A DNA stretch of 64,000 nucleotides from an uncultured Pseudodesulfovibrio sp. (GCF_963662885.1 NZ_OY760059.1:1178001-1242000); one strand, 5' to 3'; numbered from the stretch's first letter, positions 1 to 9,325 are shown. Notes: generated by a model not told the origin, from the sequence alone. Made by a program: numbers and translations.

Positions 1-1215
1 CAGCACCGCCACGTCGGCAAAGCGCGCGGCGGACGCGGCCATGAGCGGGCGCTTGGCCCGGTCCCGGTCGCCGCCGCAGCCGAACACGGTGATCAGCCGC
101 TTGAAATCCAGCTTCTTCAGGGCGCCCTGCACGTTTTCCAGAGCGTCCGGGGTGTGCGCATAGTCCACGAAGATGTCCAGGTTTCGGTCGTTCATGACCC
201 GCTCCAGCCTGCCGGGAACGCCGGGGAAGGTGGACAGCTTGCGCATGTCGCGGCAGTTCAGGCCGAGCTGCAGGCCCACGGCCTGGGCGGCCAGCAGGTT
301 CAGGGCGTTGAACGAACCGACGAGCGGGGACTTGACCACCCAGCTCTTGCCCTTGAAGGAGGTCTCGATTTCCATGCCCTGCCCGGTCATGGACAGGATG
401 CGTCCCTGGACCAGGGGCTTGTCGCCGACTTCCTGCTGCACCAGGGAAGTGTCGCCGATGCCGTAGCCGATGCCGCCCTCGCACTCCTTGAGCAGACGGC
501 GGCCGTACGGGTCGTTGAAATTGATCACCCCGGCCTTGTTCTGGCGCGGGTATTCGGCGAACAGCTTGGCCTTGGCCCGGAAATAGGTCTCCATGTCGCC
601 GTGGTAGTCCAAATGGTCCTGGGTCAGGTTGGTGAACACGCCCGCGTCAAAGTCCAGTCCGGCCACGCGGTACTGGTCGAGCGCGTGGGAGGAGACCTCC
701 ATGACGGCCACGTCCACGTCGGCTTTCTTCATGTTGAAGAGCAGCTCATGGATCATCCAGCAGTCGGGGGTGGTCAGGGGGGCGTCGATCATGAAGCCGG
801 GCCAGCGGTAGTTGACCGTGCCGAGCACGCCCACCTTGAGACCGGCGGAGGCCAGCAGATGCTCGATAATGTACGAGGTCGTGGTCTTGCCGTTGGTTCC
901 GGTGATGGCCACCAGCTTGATGTCGCGGTCCATGACATGGAAGTGGGCCCGGGCCAGTTCGCCTAGGGCGATGGCCGGGTTCTCGACGTATACGGCCACG
1001 GCCTTCTTCTCGACCACCGGGGCGACCAGATCGCGGGCCGCTTCGGGGGCCACAATGTAACGCGCGCCGTTGTCTAGGGCGCCCGGGATGTAATCGATAC
1101 CGCGCACGGCAGTGCCGGGCATGGCCACAAAGCATTCGCCGTCCTGGATCTTGCGCGAATCCGTGCGCACGACCAGTCCCTTTTTCGCTTTTTCCAACAG
1201 GGTCTCGAAATCCAT
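1..1215 (-). CDS. murE: UDP-N-acetylmuramoyl-tripeptide synthetase MurE, C-terminus cut by window edge
   Basis: This Mur ligase adds the third-position amino acid (meso-diaminopimelate in most Gram-negatives) to UDP-MurNAc-L-Ala-D-Glu in the cytoplasm. Read from 1215 leftwards the frame stays open to base 1. It shows the ATP-binding motif GTNGKTTTSY at about residue 110, the substrate loop TTPD, the HALDQYR stretch and, at the edge, AARFADVAVL, which in MurE precedes the TSDNPR motif. About 405 of the usual 480-500 residues are visible, so the C-terminal domain lies outside. The ATG at 1215 lies 25 bp behind ftsI, the usual dcw order, and a purine-rich stretch precedes it. Confidence 0.95.
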   Translation of the reverse strand, partial: MDFETLLEKAKKGLVVRTDSRKIQDGECFVAMPGTAVRGIDYIPGALDNGARYIVAPEAARDLVAPVVEKKAVAVYVENPAIALGELARAHFHVMDRDIKLVAITGTNGKTTTSYIIEHLLASAGLKVGVLGTVNYRWPGFMIDAPLTTPDCWMIHELLFNMKKADVDVAVMEVSSHALDQYRVAGLDFDAGVFTNLTQDHLDYHGDMETYFRAKAKLFAEYPRQNKAGVINFNDPYGRRLLKECEGGIGYGIGDTSLVQQEVGDKPLVQGRILSMTGQGMEIETSFKGKSWVVKSPLVGSFNALNLLAAQAVGLQLGLNCRDMRKLSTFPGVPGRLERVMNDRNLDIFVDYAHTPDALENVQGALKKLDFKRLITVFGCGGDRDRAKRPLMAASAARFADVAVL

Positions 1216-1240
1216 GACGCCCCGTACCTTTTCCTTTTCG

Positions 1241-3202
1241 CTATGAGAGCCAGAGAACAAAAACATCATCCGCCCCCTCCTTGCTGCGGTTCCCGGGCCA
1301 GGGTCGCCCGGCTGCGGGCTCCTGGCGCTTGACCGTCATTCCCTTCCCCTTGAGCACGGGGATAATCCCCATCCTGGCCAGGGTCTCGATCGCCCGGCGC
1401 ACGGGCATCCCCTCGATGTTCGGCACCGTGCCGTCGTCGATCCTGGCCACGGGCGCGGGCACGGCTTCGGCCAGCGGCTCGTTGGCCAATTCGTCCACCG
1501 TGGGGACATCCTCAACCGTGGCGTGCAGGGTCTCGGACAGCTGGCCGTGGTAAGCCAGGGTCCGCACGGTCACTTCGCGGCAGACAGGGGCCGCGACCAT
1601 GGAGCCGTAGTTGGCCTTCTGCGGTTCGTCGATCATGGTGATGACCAGCAGCTCCGGGTCCTGCGCAGGAACCAGGGCCACGAAGGAGGACAGGTACTGA
1701 TCGCCGTAGCCACCCTCTTTGGAGGCCTTCTGGGCGGTGCCGGTCTTGCCCGCCATGGTGATGCCCTCGATACGCGCGCTGCGTCCGGTGCCGTCCTCCT
1801 GAACCACCTCTTCCATCATCTTCAGGACCGTGGCCGCAGTCTCGGGGGTGAAGACCTGAATGGAGGCGTTCTTGCGCTCGGTCCTGGGGGACAGAATGAG
1901 ATTCAGGTCGCGGGTGGCGCCCTGATTGGCCAGGCAGAGGAAGGCGTGGGCCAGCTGCACGGCGGTCACGCCGATGGACTGTCCGAAGCTGATGCAGGCC
2001 AGGTCCACGGAGGTCCAGGAGCCCGGGGACCTAAGGATGCCCGAGGACTCGCCGGGAAGGCCGAGGTGGGTCTTCTCACCGAAACCGAGTTTGGTCAAAT
2101 AGTCGTAGTAAACGCCCGAGCCGAGGTTCATGCCGATCTTGGCCGAGCCAATGTTCGAGGAGTAGCGCAGGACCTTGTGGGCCGGGAGCCATTTGGACGG
2201 GTGGGTGTCCCGAATGATCCGGCGGGCCACCTTCCAGCGTCCGTTTTCGCAGTCGATCAGGGTGTCCGGGGTGATGGTCCCTTCCTGGATGGCGGCGGCG
2301 AACAGGAACGGCTTCATGGTCGAGCCGGGCTCGTAGATGTCGGTCACGGGACGCAGCCTGCGCTGGCCGGGTTTGGACGAGCGCACCGTGTTCGGATTGA
2401 AGAACGGCTCGCTGGCCATGGCCAGGATGTCGCCGGACTTGACGTCCACCACCAGGACGATGCCCGCCCGGGCGTCATACTTGGAGATGGAGTTGGCCAG
2501 GGCCTGCTCGGCGGCGTGCTGGATGTGGGTGTCGATGGTCAGCTGCACGTTCTGGCCGTTGACGTCGATCTCGCGGCCATGGGCGTCCAGATAGAGATGG
2601 CGGCCCGTGGCGTCGCGCTGGACCACGAACTCGGCCTTGCTCGGGGAGAGGATCTTGTTGAAGATGTGCTCGATGCCCTCGCGGCCCCGGCCGTCGATGT
2701 CGGTAAAGCCGAGCAGTTGCCCGGCGAGATGTCCGTTGGGATAGATGCGGGAATATTCCGTGGTCAGGCGGATGCCCTTGAGGTCGGCGCGGTTCAGTGC
2801 GGCGGCCTCGCGGTCCGTGACCTGCCGTTTTATCCAGATGAATTTCTTGCGCGATTTGAGCTTGCGGTAGACGTCACGCCGGGAAAGCTTGAGGTCGCGG
2901 GACAGGGTGTCGGCGGCAACGTCCACGTTTTCGATCTCGTAGGGACGGGCGAATACGGACTGAGCTTCCACGGACGTGGCCAGCATCTCGCCGTTACGGT
3001 CGAGGATACGGCCTCGTTCACCGTATTCGTATTCGGCTGCGAGGCTTTGTCTGGAAGCCTGATCGGCCAGGGCGTCGCCCTCGTAGAGCTGGACCCAACC
3101 GGTACGCACCCACAGAGCACCGAGGGCGATCGCGAAGAGGGCCGTAACGAACCCCATCTTGATCCCGCTGTGATCTGTGCGCCTTGTGTTGTCCTGTGCC
3201 AT
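1241..3202 (-). CDS. ftsI: Penicillin-binding protein FtsI/SpoVD type with C-terminal PASTA domain
   Basis: Septal peptidoglycan transpeptidase, anchored in the inner membrane. One N-terminal membrane segment (about residues 15-35) is followed by a dimerisation domain and a transpeptidase domain. The latter carries the nucleophile motif STMK (in YEPGSTMKPF), the SSN triad (YSSNIG) and KTGT (AGKTGTAQ). Residues about 590-653 look like a single PASTA repeat (VPNIEGMPVRRAI...), which E. coli FtsI lacks but deltaproteobacterial homologues commonly carry. At 653 aa it is full length. It lies between the FtsL-like gene and murE in the division cluster. Confidence 0.96.
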   Translation of the reverse strand: MAQDNTRRTDHSGIKMGFVTALFAIALGALWVRTGWVQLYEGDALADQASRQSLAAEYEYGERGRILDRNGEMLATSVEAQSVFARPYEIENVDVAADTLSRDLKLSRRDVYRKLKSRKKFIWIKRQVTDREAAALNRADLKGIRLTTEYSRIYPNGHLAGQLLGFTDIDGRGREGIEHIFNKILSPSKAEFVVQRDATGRHLYLDAHGREIDVNGQNVQLTIDTHIQHAAEQALANSISKYDARAGIVLVVDVKSGDILAMASEPFFNPNTVRSSKPGQRRLRPVTDIYEPGSTMKPFLFAAAIQEGTITPDTLIDCENGRWKVARRIIRDTHPSKWLPAHKVLRYSSNIGSAKIGMNLGSGVYYDYLTKLGFGEKTHLGLPGESSGILRSPGSWTSVDLACISFGQSIGVTAVQLAHAFLCLANQGATRDLNLILSPRTERKNASIQVFTPETAATVLKMMEEVVQEDGTGRSARIEGITMAGKTGTAQKASKEGGYGDQYLSSFVALVPAQDPELLVITMIDEPQKANYGSMVAAPVCREVTVRTLAYHGQLSETLHATVEDVPTVDELANEPLAEAVPAPVARIDDGTVPNIEGMPVRRAIETLARMGIIPVLKGKGMTVKRQEPAAGRPWPGNRSKEGADDVFVLWLS

Positions 3203-3254
3203 CGTATTCCCTGTTTCCCACTATGGCGGCGCGTTCTATGGCCTAAACGCGTCG

Positions 3255-3536
3255 CTATTGCGAGGCAATGCGCCGTATCTGGCCCGGCGCCGCCACTCCC
3301 AGGCCGAGTTGGCCTGCGAGCTTCTTGAGCCTGTAGGGCGAAACCAGGTTGTTCCTCTCAACCGTCAGTTTCGCGGCCAGATCCTCTTTCCGGCCCAGGC
3401 TCTGCTCCATCTTGCGCAGGTCATATGCCAGATCCATGCGCTCGATGTTCAACCAGACCGCTCCCAAACCAAGGCAAAGCGCCATGCCCAAAAGGCCCAG
3501 CACCATCCAGAGGAGCGTCTTGTCGGTCTTGCTCAT
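3255..3536 (-). CDS. ftsL: FtsL-like bitopic cell division protein
   Basis: A 93-aa protein with one membrane helix (about residues 8-30) and then a short predicted coiled-coil segment (DLRKMEQSLGRKEDLAAKL). This matches the size and topology of FtsL, the divisome protein that works with FtsB and FtsQ. FtsL sequences are poorly conserved, so the call rests on topology and on the position between rsmH and ftsI. The start codon overlaps the end of rsmH by 4 bp, indicating translational coupling. Confidence 0.8.
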   Translation of the reverse strand: MSKTDKTLLWMVLGLLGMALCLGLGAVWLNIERMDLAYDLRKMEQSLGRKEDLAAKLTVERNNLVSPYRLKKLAGQLGLGVAAPGQIRRIASQ

Positions 3537-4513
3537 GCTTGTTCTCCGTCGGGGGCGATCCGTTCCGCGACGCGGAGCTTGGCGCTCCTGGCCCGGGGAT
3601 TCGCGTCCCGCTCGGCATCCGAGGCGGCCTCAGGTTTCTTGGTGAGCACTTTTATCTCGGGCACGCCGCCGCAGGTGCAGTGGAGTTGATGCGGGGGGCA
3701 TTTGCACCCTTTGGCGGCATCCCGAAATGCGTGCTTCACGGCCCTGTCCTCCAGGGAGTGAAACGAGATTATGGCCAGCCTCGCGCCCGGTTTCAGGCGT
3801 CCGACTATGGTTGCAAGGTAATGTTCAAGTTCCTCAGTTTCCCTGTTGACTGCTATGCGCAGTCCCTGGAAGGTCCGGGTCGCCGGGTGGTTGCGGGCCG
3901 TATGCCGCATCTTCGGCGGGTAGGCCAGCCGCACTATCTCGGCCAGCTGGAGCGTTCTGGTGATCGCTCCCTTTTCCCGTTCCCTCACTATTGCGGACGC
4001 GATTTTCCCGGCCAGGGGATCTTCCCCGTAAACCCGGATGATTCGCGCCAACTCCCCGTGTTTCAGCGTATTGACCAGCACCTCGGCCGAAGGGCCGACG
4101 TCCGGGTCCATGCGCATGTCCAAGGGGCCGTCGTGGATGAAGCTGAATCCTCTATCAGCCTCGTCCAGCTGGAGGGAGGAGACGCCGAGGTCCAGGACCG
4201 CGCCGTCGATAAACTCCCAGCCGATCTCGTCGAGCGCTTCCTCAAACCGGGAAAAGGGAAGGTGAAAGAGGTGCACGCGGTCCTTGAACGGCTCAAGCCG
4301 TCTGGTTGCGAGCGCCAATGCCTCCCGGTCCCGGTCGAGCCCAACAAGCTCGGCCCCCTCGCCCGCCGCTTCGAGAAGCGCCAGGCTGTGGCCGCCCATG
4401 CCCAGTGTACCGTCCATGTAACGGCCCCCCGGGCGGGGATTCAGCCACCGAACCACTTCATGTAAAAGAACCGTGGTGTGGAGCGATGCGGGGTTGACTT
4501 CTCCCGGCTTCAT
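3533..4513 (-). CDS. rsmH: 16S rRNA (cytosine1402-N4)-methyltransferase RsmH (MraW)
   Basis: SAM-dependent enzyme that methylates N4 of C1402 in 16S rRNA. The protein begins with the family-typical HTTVLLHEVVRWLNP, followed by the SAM-binding loop DGTLGMGGHS, and near the C-terminus has IISFHSLEDRAVKHAFR. At 326 aa it has the family length, with a Cys-rich insert near the end (CKCPPHQLHCTCGG). The ATG directly abuts the stop codon of mraZ with no spacer, so translation is probably coupled. Confidence 0.96.
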   Translation of the reverse strand: MKPGEVNPASLHTTVLLHEVVRWLNPRPGGRYMDGTLGMGGHSLALLEAAGEGAELVGLDRDREALALATRRLEPFKDRVHLFHLPFSRFEEALDEIGWEFIDGAVLDLGVSSLQLDEADRGFSFIHDGPLDMRMDPDVGPSAEVLVNTLKHGELARIIRVYGEDPLAGKIASAIVREREKGAITRTLQLAEIVRLAYPPKMRHTARNHPATRTFQGLRIAVNRETEELEHYLATIVGRLKPGARLAIISFHSLEDRAVKHAFRDAAKGCKCPPHQLHCTCGGVPEIKVLTKKPEAASDAERDANPRARSAKLRVAERIAPDGEQA

Positions 4514-4960
4514 CTAGAAGGGCAGGGAGACGTTGTTTTCCGCAAGCTCGGAGGACACGTCGTAGTCCTGGTCGAGCAGCTCTTCAAATGCCTCGGCGGA
4601 CCAGATCTCCAGCCGCCTTCCCGCGCCGATGACCACCACTTCCTTGTCGAGCTTGCCGGACTTGCGCAGGTGCGCGGGAATGGCGATGCGCCCCTGCTTG
4701 CCCACCGGGGTCTCGGTGTACCCCAGGTTCAGCAGTCGAATGGTGTTCTGCAGCTCGCGGCTGGGCGACTTGATGGACTCCAGTTCGCGTTCGAGCTTGT
4801 TCCACTGGTCCGGGGTAATGCCCACGACATGCTTGTCGTAGATGGTCAGCACGATGACGCCGTCCGGTAATTCCTCCCGGATTGCGTCCCTGAACTCGGG
4901 CGGCAATATGAGCCGACCCTTGTCGTCCAGGCTTCTGTGTGCGTGACCTCTGAACTTCAT
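4514..4960 (-). CDS. mraZ: Transcriptional regulator MraZ
   Basis: DNA-binding protein of the AbrB/SpoVT fold that forms a ring and represses the division cluster in bacteria where it has been studied. The 148-aa protein has two MraZ repeats: residues about 1-50 (FRGHAHRSLDDKGRLILPPEFRD) and about 75-125 (ETPVGKQGRIAIPAHLR). It is the first gene of the cluster and is preceded by a ladder of 10-bp repeats that is its likely operator, so autoregulation is expected. Confidence 0.96.
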   Translation of the reverse strand: MKFRGHAHRSLDDKGRLILPPEFRDAIREELPDGVIVLTIYDKHVVGITPDQWNKLERELESIKSPSRELQNTIRLLNLGYTETPVGKQGRIAIPAHLRKSGKLDKEVVVIGAGRRLEIWSAEAFEELLDQDYDVSSELAENNVSLPF

Positions 4961-5030
4961 TGTTTACCCCGTGACTCCATAGTGCTCCACATCTTTACAC
5001 TCTGTCACACTAAATTCCACTTCTTCCCAC
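4961..5030 (-). promoter_or_regulatory. Ladder of seven 10-bp repeats, probable MraZ operator
   Basis: Read on the minus strand, seven decamers lie end to end directly in front of the mraZ ATG. They begin GTGGG, GTGGA, GTGTG, GTGTA, GTGGA, ATGGA and GGGGT, the first at 5030 and each exactly 10 bp after the last. MraZ is known to bind GTGG/TGGG-type repeats at about 10-bp spacing. Known operators usually have three or four units, so this one is long. The last unit touches the start codon; I found no convincing -10 box. Confidence 0.8.
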
Positions 5031-5237
5031 CTCTGCGCGAAAATCAAGGGAAAGTCAACCGTTCTCCAGGAAATGAAGATCAAAATTAACCGAGTATAAT
5101 TGATTTTTTTACCTGTGGAGCCTAGAATCGGACCTATCTTGAACAAATGCCCTCGGCAATTGTTCTGTAAAATCAAAACACAAGACAAGCTTCGGCAGAA
5201 ACACCCGCAAGACGGGGGCCGGGGCGGGGAGGCTGTC

Positions 5238-6680
5238 ATGGACAGGCATATCAAGATCATCGCCACTCTCGGGCCGGGCACCGATTCCTATGAAGCGGTC
5301 AAGGAACTGGTGGAGTCCGGGGCGAAAATCTTCAGGCTCAACTTCTCCCACGGCGGCAAGGAGTTCTTCGCCAAGATGGTCGAGATCATCCGCAGGCTTG
5401 AGAAGGAGACCGGCCTGACCCTGACCGTGCTCCAGGATCTTTCCGGCCCCAAGATCAGAACCTGCGACGTGGGTTTGGGAGCCATCGAGGTGACCAAGGG
5501 CACCGAGGTGCTGCTCGGCACCCCGGACAAGGCCGACGGCATTTCCGAGCCGTTCATCTGTCTGGACATCCCCGAGATGTTCCACGGCGTTAAGGTCGGC
5601 GATCCCGTGGCGCTTTCCGACGGCATGATCCGCTTCAACGTGATCAAGATCGAGGGCGAGAATCTTATCCGGCTCAGGGCCACCAACTCGGGCATGTGTC
5701 CGCCGCGCAAGGGTATCACCTTCCCCGGAACCAAGACCCCGCTGGCTCCGCTGACCGAAAAGGACAAGGCGGACCTGGCTATCGGCATGGAACTGGGCGT
5801 GGACGTGGTGGCCATGAGCTTCGTGCAGAAACCAGAGGATATCCGCAACCTGCGTCAGGAGATGAACAACTACGGCAGGCCCCTGCCCATCGTGGCCAAG
5901 CTCGAGCGCACCGCGGCCCTGGACTGCCTGGACGAGATCATCAACGAGGCGGACGGCATCATGGTCGCCCGCGGCGACCTCGGCCTGGAGCTGGACCTGG
6001 CCGAGCTGCCCGTGGCCCAGAAGCGGATCATCAAGCAGTGCAACCAGGCGGGCAAGCCGGTCATCGTGGCCACCCAGATGCTGCTCTCCATGGTCAACTC
6101 GCCCATGGCCACACGGGCCGAGACAACGGACGTGGCCAACGCCATCCTGGACGGCGCGGACTGCGTCATGCTTTCGGAAGAAACGGCCATCGGCAATTAT
6201 CCGGGCGAGACCGTCCGGTTCATGCGCAAGATCGCCTACCAGATCGAGGCCTTCATGTTCGAATCCGGCCCCGAGGAATTGGACCGGGGCGGCGCGAGAG
6301 ACAACCCCTCGACCTTCCTGGCCTACGCGGCGGCCATGCTGGCGGGCAAGACCAAGGCCCGGGCCATCGTCTGTCATTCCACCTCCGGAGCCACCTCCCG
6401 GCTGCTCTCGTCGTGCCGGCCCGGCCAGTCTGTCTACGCCCTGTCCTCCGACCCCATCGTCAGGCACTTCACAAATTTGTCCTGGGGGGTTATCCCTGCG
6501 ATACCCCTGGACGTAATCCACGACCATCAGGAGCGCGCCGAGGTCTTTGTCCGGCAGTCCAAGGATTTCGTCGAAGGGGATATCGTCATCATCACGGCGG
6601 GTCAGCCCGAGCAGGGCAGATCCACCACTCAGACCAACGTGGTCAAGCTGTACGAGAAACTGACCAAGGAAGAGGATTAG
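5238..6680 (+). CDS. pyk: Pyruvate kinase
   Basis: Glycolytic enzyme converting phosphoenolpyruvate and ADP to pyruvate and ATP. The 480-aa protein begins HIKIIATLGPGTDSYE and has KIFRLNFSHG, the barrel segments VARGDLGLELDLAELP and VATQMLLSMVNSPMATRAE, and the C-terminal domain with VCHSTSGATSRLLSSCRP. The ATG at 5238 is chosen over upstream in-frame codons because GGGGAGG precedes it and homology begins there. The 277-bp divergent region to mraZ contains TATAAT at 5095-5100 but no matching -35. Confidence 0.96.
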   Translation: MDRHIKIIATLGPGTDSYEAVKELVESGAKIFRLNFSHGGKEFFAKMVEIIRRLEKETGLTLTVLQDLSGPKIRTCDVGLGAIEVTKGTEVLLGTPDKADGISEPFICLDIPEMFHGVKVGDPVALSDGMIRFNVIKIEGENLIRLRATNSGMCPPRKGITFPGTKTPLAPLTEKDKADLAIGMELGVDVVAMSFVQKPEDIRNLRQEMNNYGRPLPIVAKLERTAALDCLDEIINEADGIMVARGDLGLELDLAELPVAQKRIIKQCNQAGKPVIVATQMLLSMVNSPMATRAETTDVANAILDGADCVMLSEETAIGNYPGETVRFMRKIAYQIEAFMFESGPEELDRGGARDNPSTFLAYAAAMLAGKTKARAIVCHSTSGATSRLLSSCRPGQSVYALSSDPIVRHFTNLSWGVIPAIPLDVIHDHQERAEVFVRQSKDFVEGDIVIITAGQPEQGRSTTQTNVVKLYEKLTKEED

Positions 6681-6687
6681 CCCAGCG

Positions 6688-7698
6688 ATGCGAGCCGATC
6701 AGAAGCACGACATTCCCGACGGACTCAACGAAGAGTACTACCAGGTCAGTCAAGATATCCTGGGCAGCTTCAACAAATACCGGCCTCCCCTGAACATATT
6801 CACCTTTAAGGAGGATGTGGCCCGGGTCGTTCCGTACTACAAGGTCGGTGGCAGGCTTTCCAACGAGCAGGTGGAGGAACTGGCCGGACTGACCAACGAG
6901 GGGCTGGTCTTCGTCTCCCGCGAGGACCATCCGGTCTACGTCAAGCATATCAGCTACCAGCTCGATCTGGTGCTGGTGGACAAGAACCTCAAGGAAAAGG
7001 AGATCGCGGACATCTTCACCCAGGCCTTGACCCGCAGGCTGGCCGAGTTCTTCGAGCAGCCCGTGAACGCGGTCTTTGAAAAGCTCTGGGTGGACCTCAT
7101 GGTCCTGTCCGAATACCTCTATGCGGACATCCGTCGAGCCCGCGCCCTGGTCAGGCGGCTGCACCTCGAGCACACCCTGGAAAACCACTCCATGAACACC
7201 GGCTTCCTCGGCCTGGCCCTGTGGGGCAAGCTCAAGGAGAAAGGATTCGCCGACGGGGTCAAACGGACCACCTTCGACCGCGTCCTGGCCGGGCTCTTTC
7301 TGCACGACCTGGGCATGGCCAAGGTACCGGCTTTCCTGCGCACCAAGGACAAGCCGCTGACCGGCGACGAGCGCACCAAGATAAACGCCCACACCAAGGT
7401 AGGCTTCGAAATGCTCGGCAAGCTCGGGCTGCGTTATGCGGAGATGGACCAGTGCGTGACCGAGCACCATGAACGGGTGAACGGTTCGGGGTATCCGCTC
7501 AAATCGATCAAGCAGGAGTTCCCGGGACGGTTGACCGCCGTGGCCGACTCCTTTTGCGCCATGATCACCAAGCGCCCGTACGCGGAAGCCATGAGCCACG
7601 TCCAGGCGGCCAACGCCCTGGCCCAGGACCCGCGCTACGATTCGGAGATCACCAAGGCGCTGCAGATGCTTCTGTTGATCGATCTGAAGATGAAATAG
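6688..7698 (+). CDS. HD-GYP domain protein, probable cyclic-di-GMP phosphodiesterase
   Basis: The 336-aa cytoplasmic protein has an unassigned N-terminal half and a C-terminal HD-GYP domain. It shows HD at 206-207 (LFLHDLGMAKVP), a further metal-ligand His at 235, HHE at 260-262 and NGSGYP at 265-270. This family hydrolyses c-di-GMP to pGpG or GMP. No receiver or membrane segment is visible. It follows pyk by 7 bp and may be cotranscribed. Confidence 0.85.
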   Translation: MRADQKHDIPDGLNEEYYQVSQDILGSFNKYRPPLNIFTFKEDVARVVPYYKVGGRLSNEQVEELAGLTNEGLVFVSREDHPVYVKHISYQLDLVLVDKNLKEKEIADIFTQALTRRLAEFFEQPVNAVFEKLWVDLMVLSEYLYADIRRARALVRRLHLEHTLENHSMNTGFLGLALWGKLKEKGFADGVKRTTFDRVLAGLFLHDLGMAKVPAFLRTKDKPLTGDERTKINAHTKVGFEMLGKLGLRYAEMDQCVTEHHERVNGSGYPLKSIKQEFPGRLTAVADSFCAMITKRPYAEAMSHVQAANALAQDPRYDSEITKALQMLLLIDLKMK

Positions 7699-7797
7699 TC
7701 ACGTTTCCGGCTTGCCAATCCCTGCCGGGCGGGGTAGCTGAGGGGCTTTGCGCGGGTTGGTTCCCGCGTTTGATGAACCCGTATCTCCAAGAGGCCT

Positions 7798-8607
7798 ATG
7801 TTCGACATCAAGTACCAGCTCCGCCACGTAAGCAAGCTGTTCAAAAGCAAGTATGAGATCGTGTCCTATCCCAAGTGCGGCCGCACCTGGGTCCGCTTCA
7901 TGCTGGGCAACATGTTCAACGAGTATTTCCATCTCGGTCTGGACAACGACGAAATGCTGGAGCTGAAGAAGAAGGTCCATTACCGCAATCTCAAGATTCC
8001 GTTCATCGAGATGCACCACGACGGTGACGCCTACAAGAAGAACGCGGCAGACATCGTGTTCCGTACCAAGCGGTACACCGGAAAGCGGGTCCTCTTTCTC
8101 CTGCGCGACCCGCGTGACGTGGTCGTGTCCCAGTACCATCAGCTGTCCAAGCGACAGGGGCTGGTCGACACCGATCTGTCCTCCTTCATTCGCTCCGAGG
8201 ACGGCGGCCTGCCATGTATCGTCAAGTTCTACAACGAGTGGCTGGCCAACATCGACGTCACCCGGGAGCACATGATTCTGCGCTATGAGGACCTGAAGAG
8301 CGACACCTTCGGCGAGCTTCGTCGGCTGCGGACCTTTTTCGGGGTGGAGTTCATCCCGGACGAGTGCCTGCGCAACGCCGTGGAAGCGTCATCCTTCGCG
8401 CGCATGCAGAAGCTTGAGAAGAAAGGGGCCTTTACCAACGAGCGCATGCGCCCGACCGACCCCGACGACACCCAGACCTTCAAGGTCCGCAAGGGCAAGG
8501 TGGGCGGCTACAAGGACGAGTGCTCCCCGGACGACATCGAGTATATCGACGGCTATATCATGGAGCACCTGAGCCCGTTGGCCGGGTACAATACGGTGGG
8601 CAAATAG
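7798..8607 (+). CDS. Sulfotransferase-domain protein
   Basis: A 269-aa protein resembling PAPS-dependent sulfotransferases. The 5'-phosphosulfate-binding loop appears as SYPKCGRTWVR (residues 23-33) and the 3'-phosphate-binding motif as LLRDPRDVVVSQYH (101-114). The C-terminal part contains the KGGVGGYKD-like segment (GKVGGYKDECSPDD) typical of the fold. Acceptor substrate unknown; surface glycans or lipids are typical in bacteria. It ends before a strong hairpin terminator. No other sulfation genes lie nearby. Confidence 0.82.
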   Translation: MFDIKYQLRHVSKLFKSKYEIVSYPKCGRTWVRFMLGNMFNEYFHLGLDNDEMLELKKKVHYRNLKIPFIEMHHDGDAYKKNAADIVFRTKRYTGKRVLFLLRDPRDVVVSQYHQLSKRQGLVDTDLSSFIRSEDGGLPCIVKFYNEWLANIDVTREHMILRYEDLKSDTFGELRRLRTFFGVEFIPDECLRNAVEASSFARMQKLEKKGAFTNERMRPTDPDDTQTFKVRKGKVGGYKDECSPDDIEYIDGYIMEHLSPLAGYNTVGK

Positions 8608-8637
8608 CGACTGCCGACACCATCCCATTCTGAAAAT

Positions 8638-8670
8638 AAGCGGCCCACTCCAACCGGAGCGGGCCGCTTT
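8638..8670. terminator. Intrinsic terminator, probably bidirectional
   Basis: Stem AAGCGGCCC/GGGCCGCTT with an inner CTCC-AACC-GGAG stem, then TTTT on the plus strand. It lies between the convergent sulfotransferase and CBS genes. Confidence 0.85.
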
Positions 8671-8694
8671 TCGTTTCCTTGGACTGGGAAAGGC

Positions 8695-9186
8695 CTACTT
8701 CTTGAAAATCTGGACCATGTCGCGGGTCATGTCGCGGTAGACGTCGGTCACGTAGACCACGCCCATGACTTTGTCGGCCTCGACCACCAGAGCCCAGTCG
8801 CGGCGGGACTTGAGGAACACGTCCAGGACCACCAGAATGGGGTCGTTGGGTTTGAGCAGCGGCGGGTTGGGGATGATGTACTCGTCCAGCCGCAGCTGGG
8901 TGCAGATCAGGCAGGCGTTGGCGAACTGCTGGTCCCAGTCGACCTCGCCGTCCAGGGTCAGGTTCTCGTCCTTGAGCACGGACTGTTTGACCGCCTTGAA
9001 AAGCTGCCACAGATTGATGGTCCCCTTGAGCTTGCCGCCCTTGGTCTTGACCACCACCACCTGCGAGTCCGGGGCCTCGACCATGGCCTCGCGCATGACG
9101 CGGATGGCCTCGGCCAGGCTGGCGTCTTCCTGTACGGTCGGGTATTCGTCGCGCATCATGTCCCAGGCGCGTTTTCTGAGCATCAT
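8695..9186 (-). CDS. CBS-domain protein
   Basis: A 163-aa soluble protein made of a CBS pair: RDEYPTVQEDASLAEAIRVMREA...GTINLWQLFKAV, and PLLKPNDPILVVLDVFLKSRRDWALVVEADKVMGVVYVTDVYRDM. CBS pairs bind adenine nucleotides or other ligands and usually regulate partners, but no partner domain is present here. About 40 residues (DENLTLDGEVDWDQQFANACLIC) are inserted between the two CBS motifs. It is monocistronic and divergent from the DUF3108 gene. Confidence 0.8.
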   Translation of the reverse strand: MMLRKRAWDMMRDEYPTVQEDASLAEAIRVMREAMVEAPDSQVVVVKTKGGKLKGTINLWQLFKAVKQSVLKDENLTLDGEVDWDQQFANACLICTQLRLDEYIIPNPPLLKPNDPILVVLDVFLKSRRDWALVVEADKVMGVVYVTDVYRDMTRDMVQIFKK

Positions 9187-9325
9187 AGGGGCTATTCCTC
9201 CAATAACTTGCTTGAGTCAGGGCCTCATCTCTGTCCCTCGTAGCGCGTGTGAGGGGATTTGTCCATTACAACGGCGCGGTTAGGGGGCTTCTTGACTTGG
9301 GCCTCTTTCGTGACGATTCTGCTGT

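Noticed and set aside
1523..3328. A 601-codon plus-strand frame opposite ftsI
   Set aside because: It is the antisense shadow of ftsI in GC-rich DNA. The product is low-complexity (Gly, Val, His, Asp rich) and has no recognisable domain, whereas the minus strand has all penicillin-binding motifs.
5095..5100. TATAAT upstream of pyk as a promoter
   Set aside because: No acceptable -35 hexamer at 16-18 bp and no extended -10; kept only as a remark.
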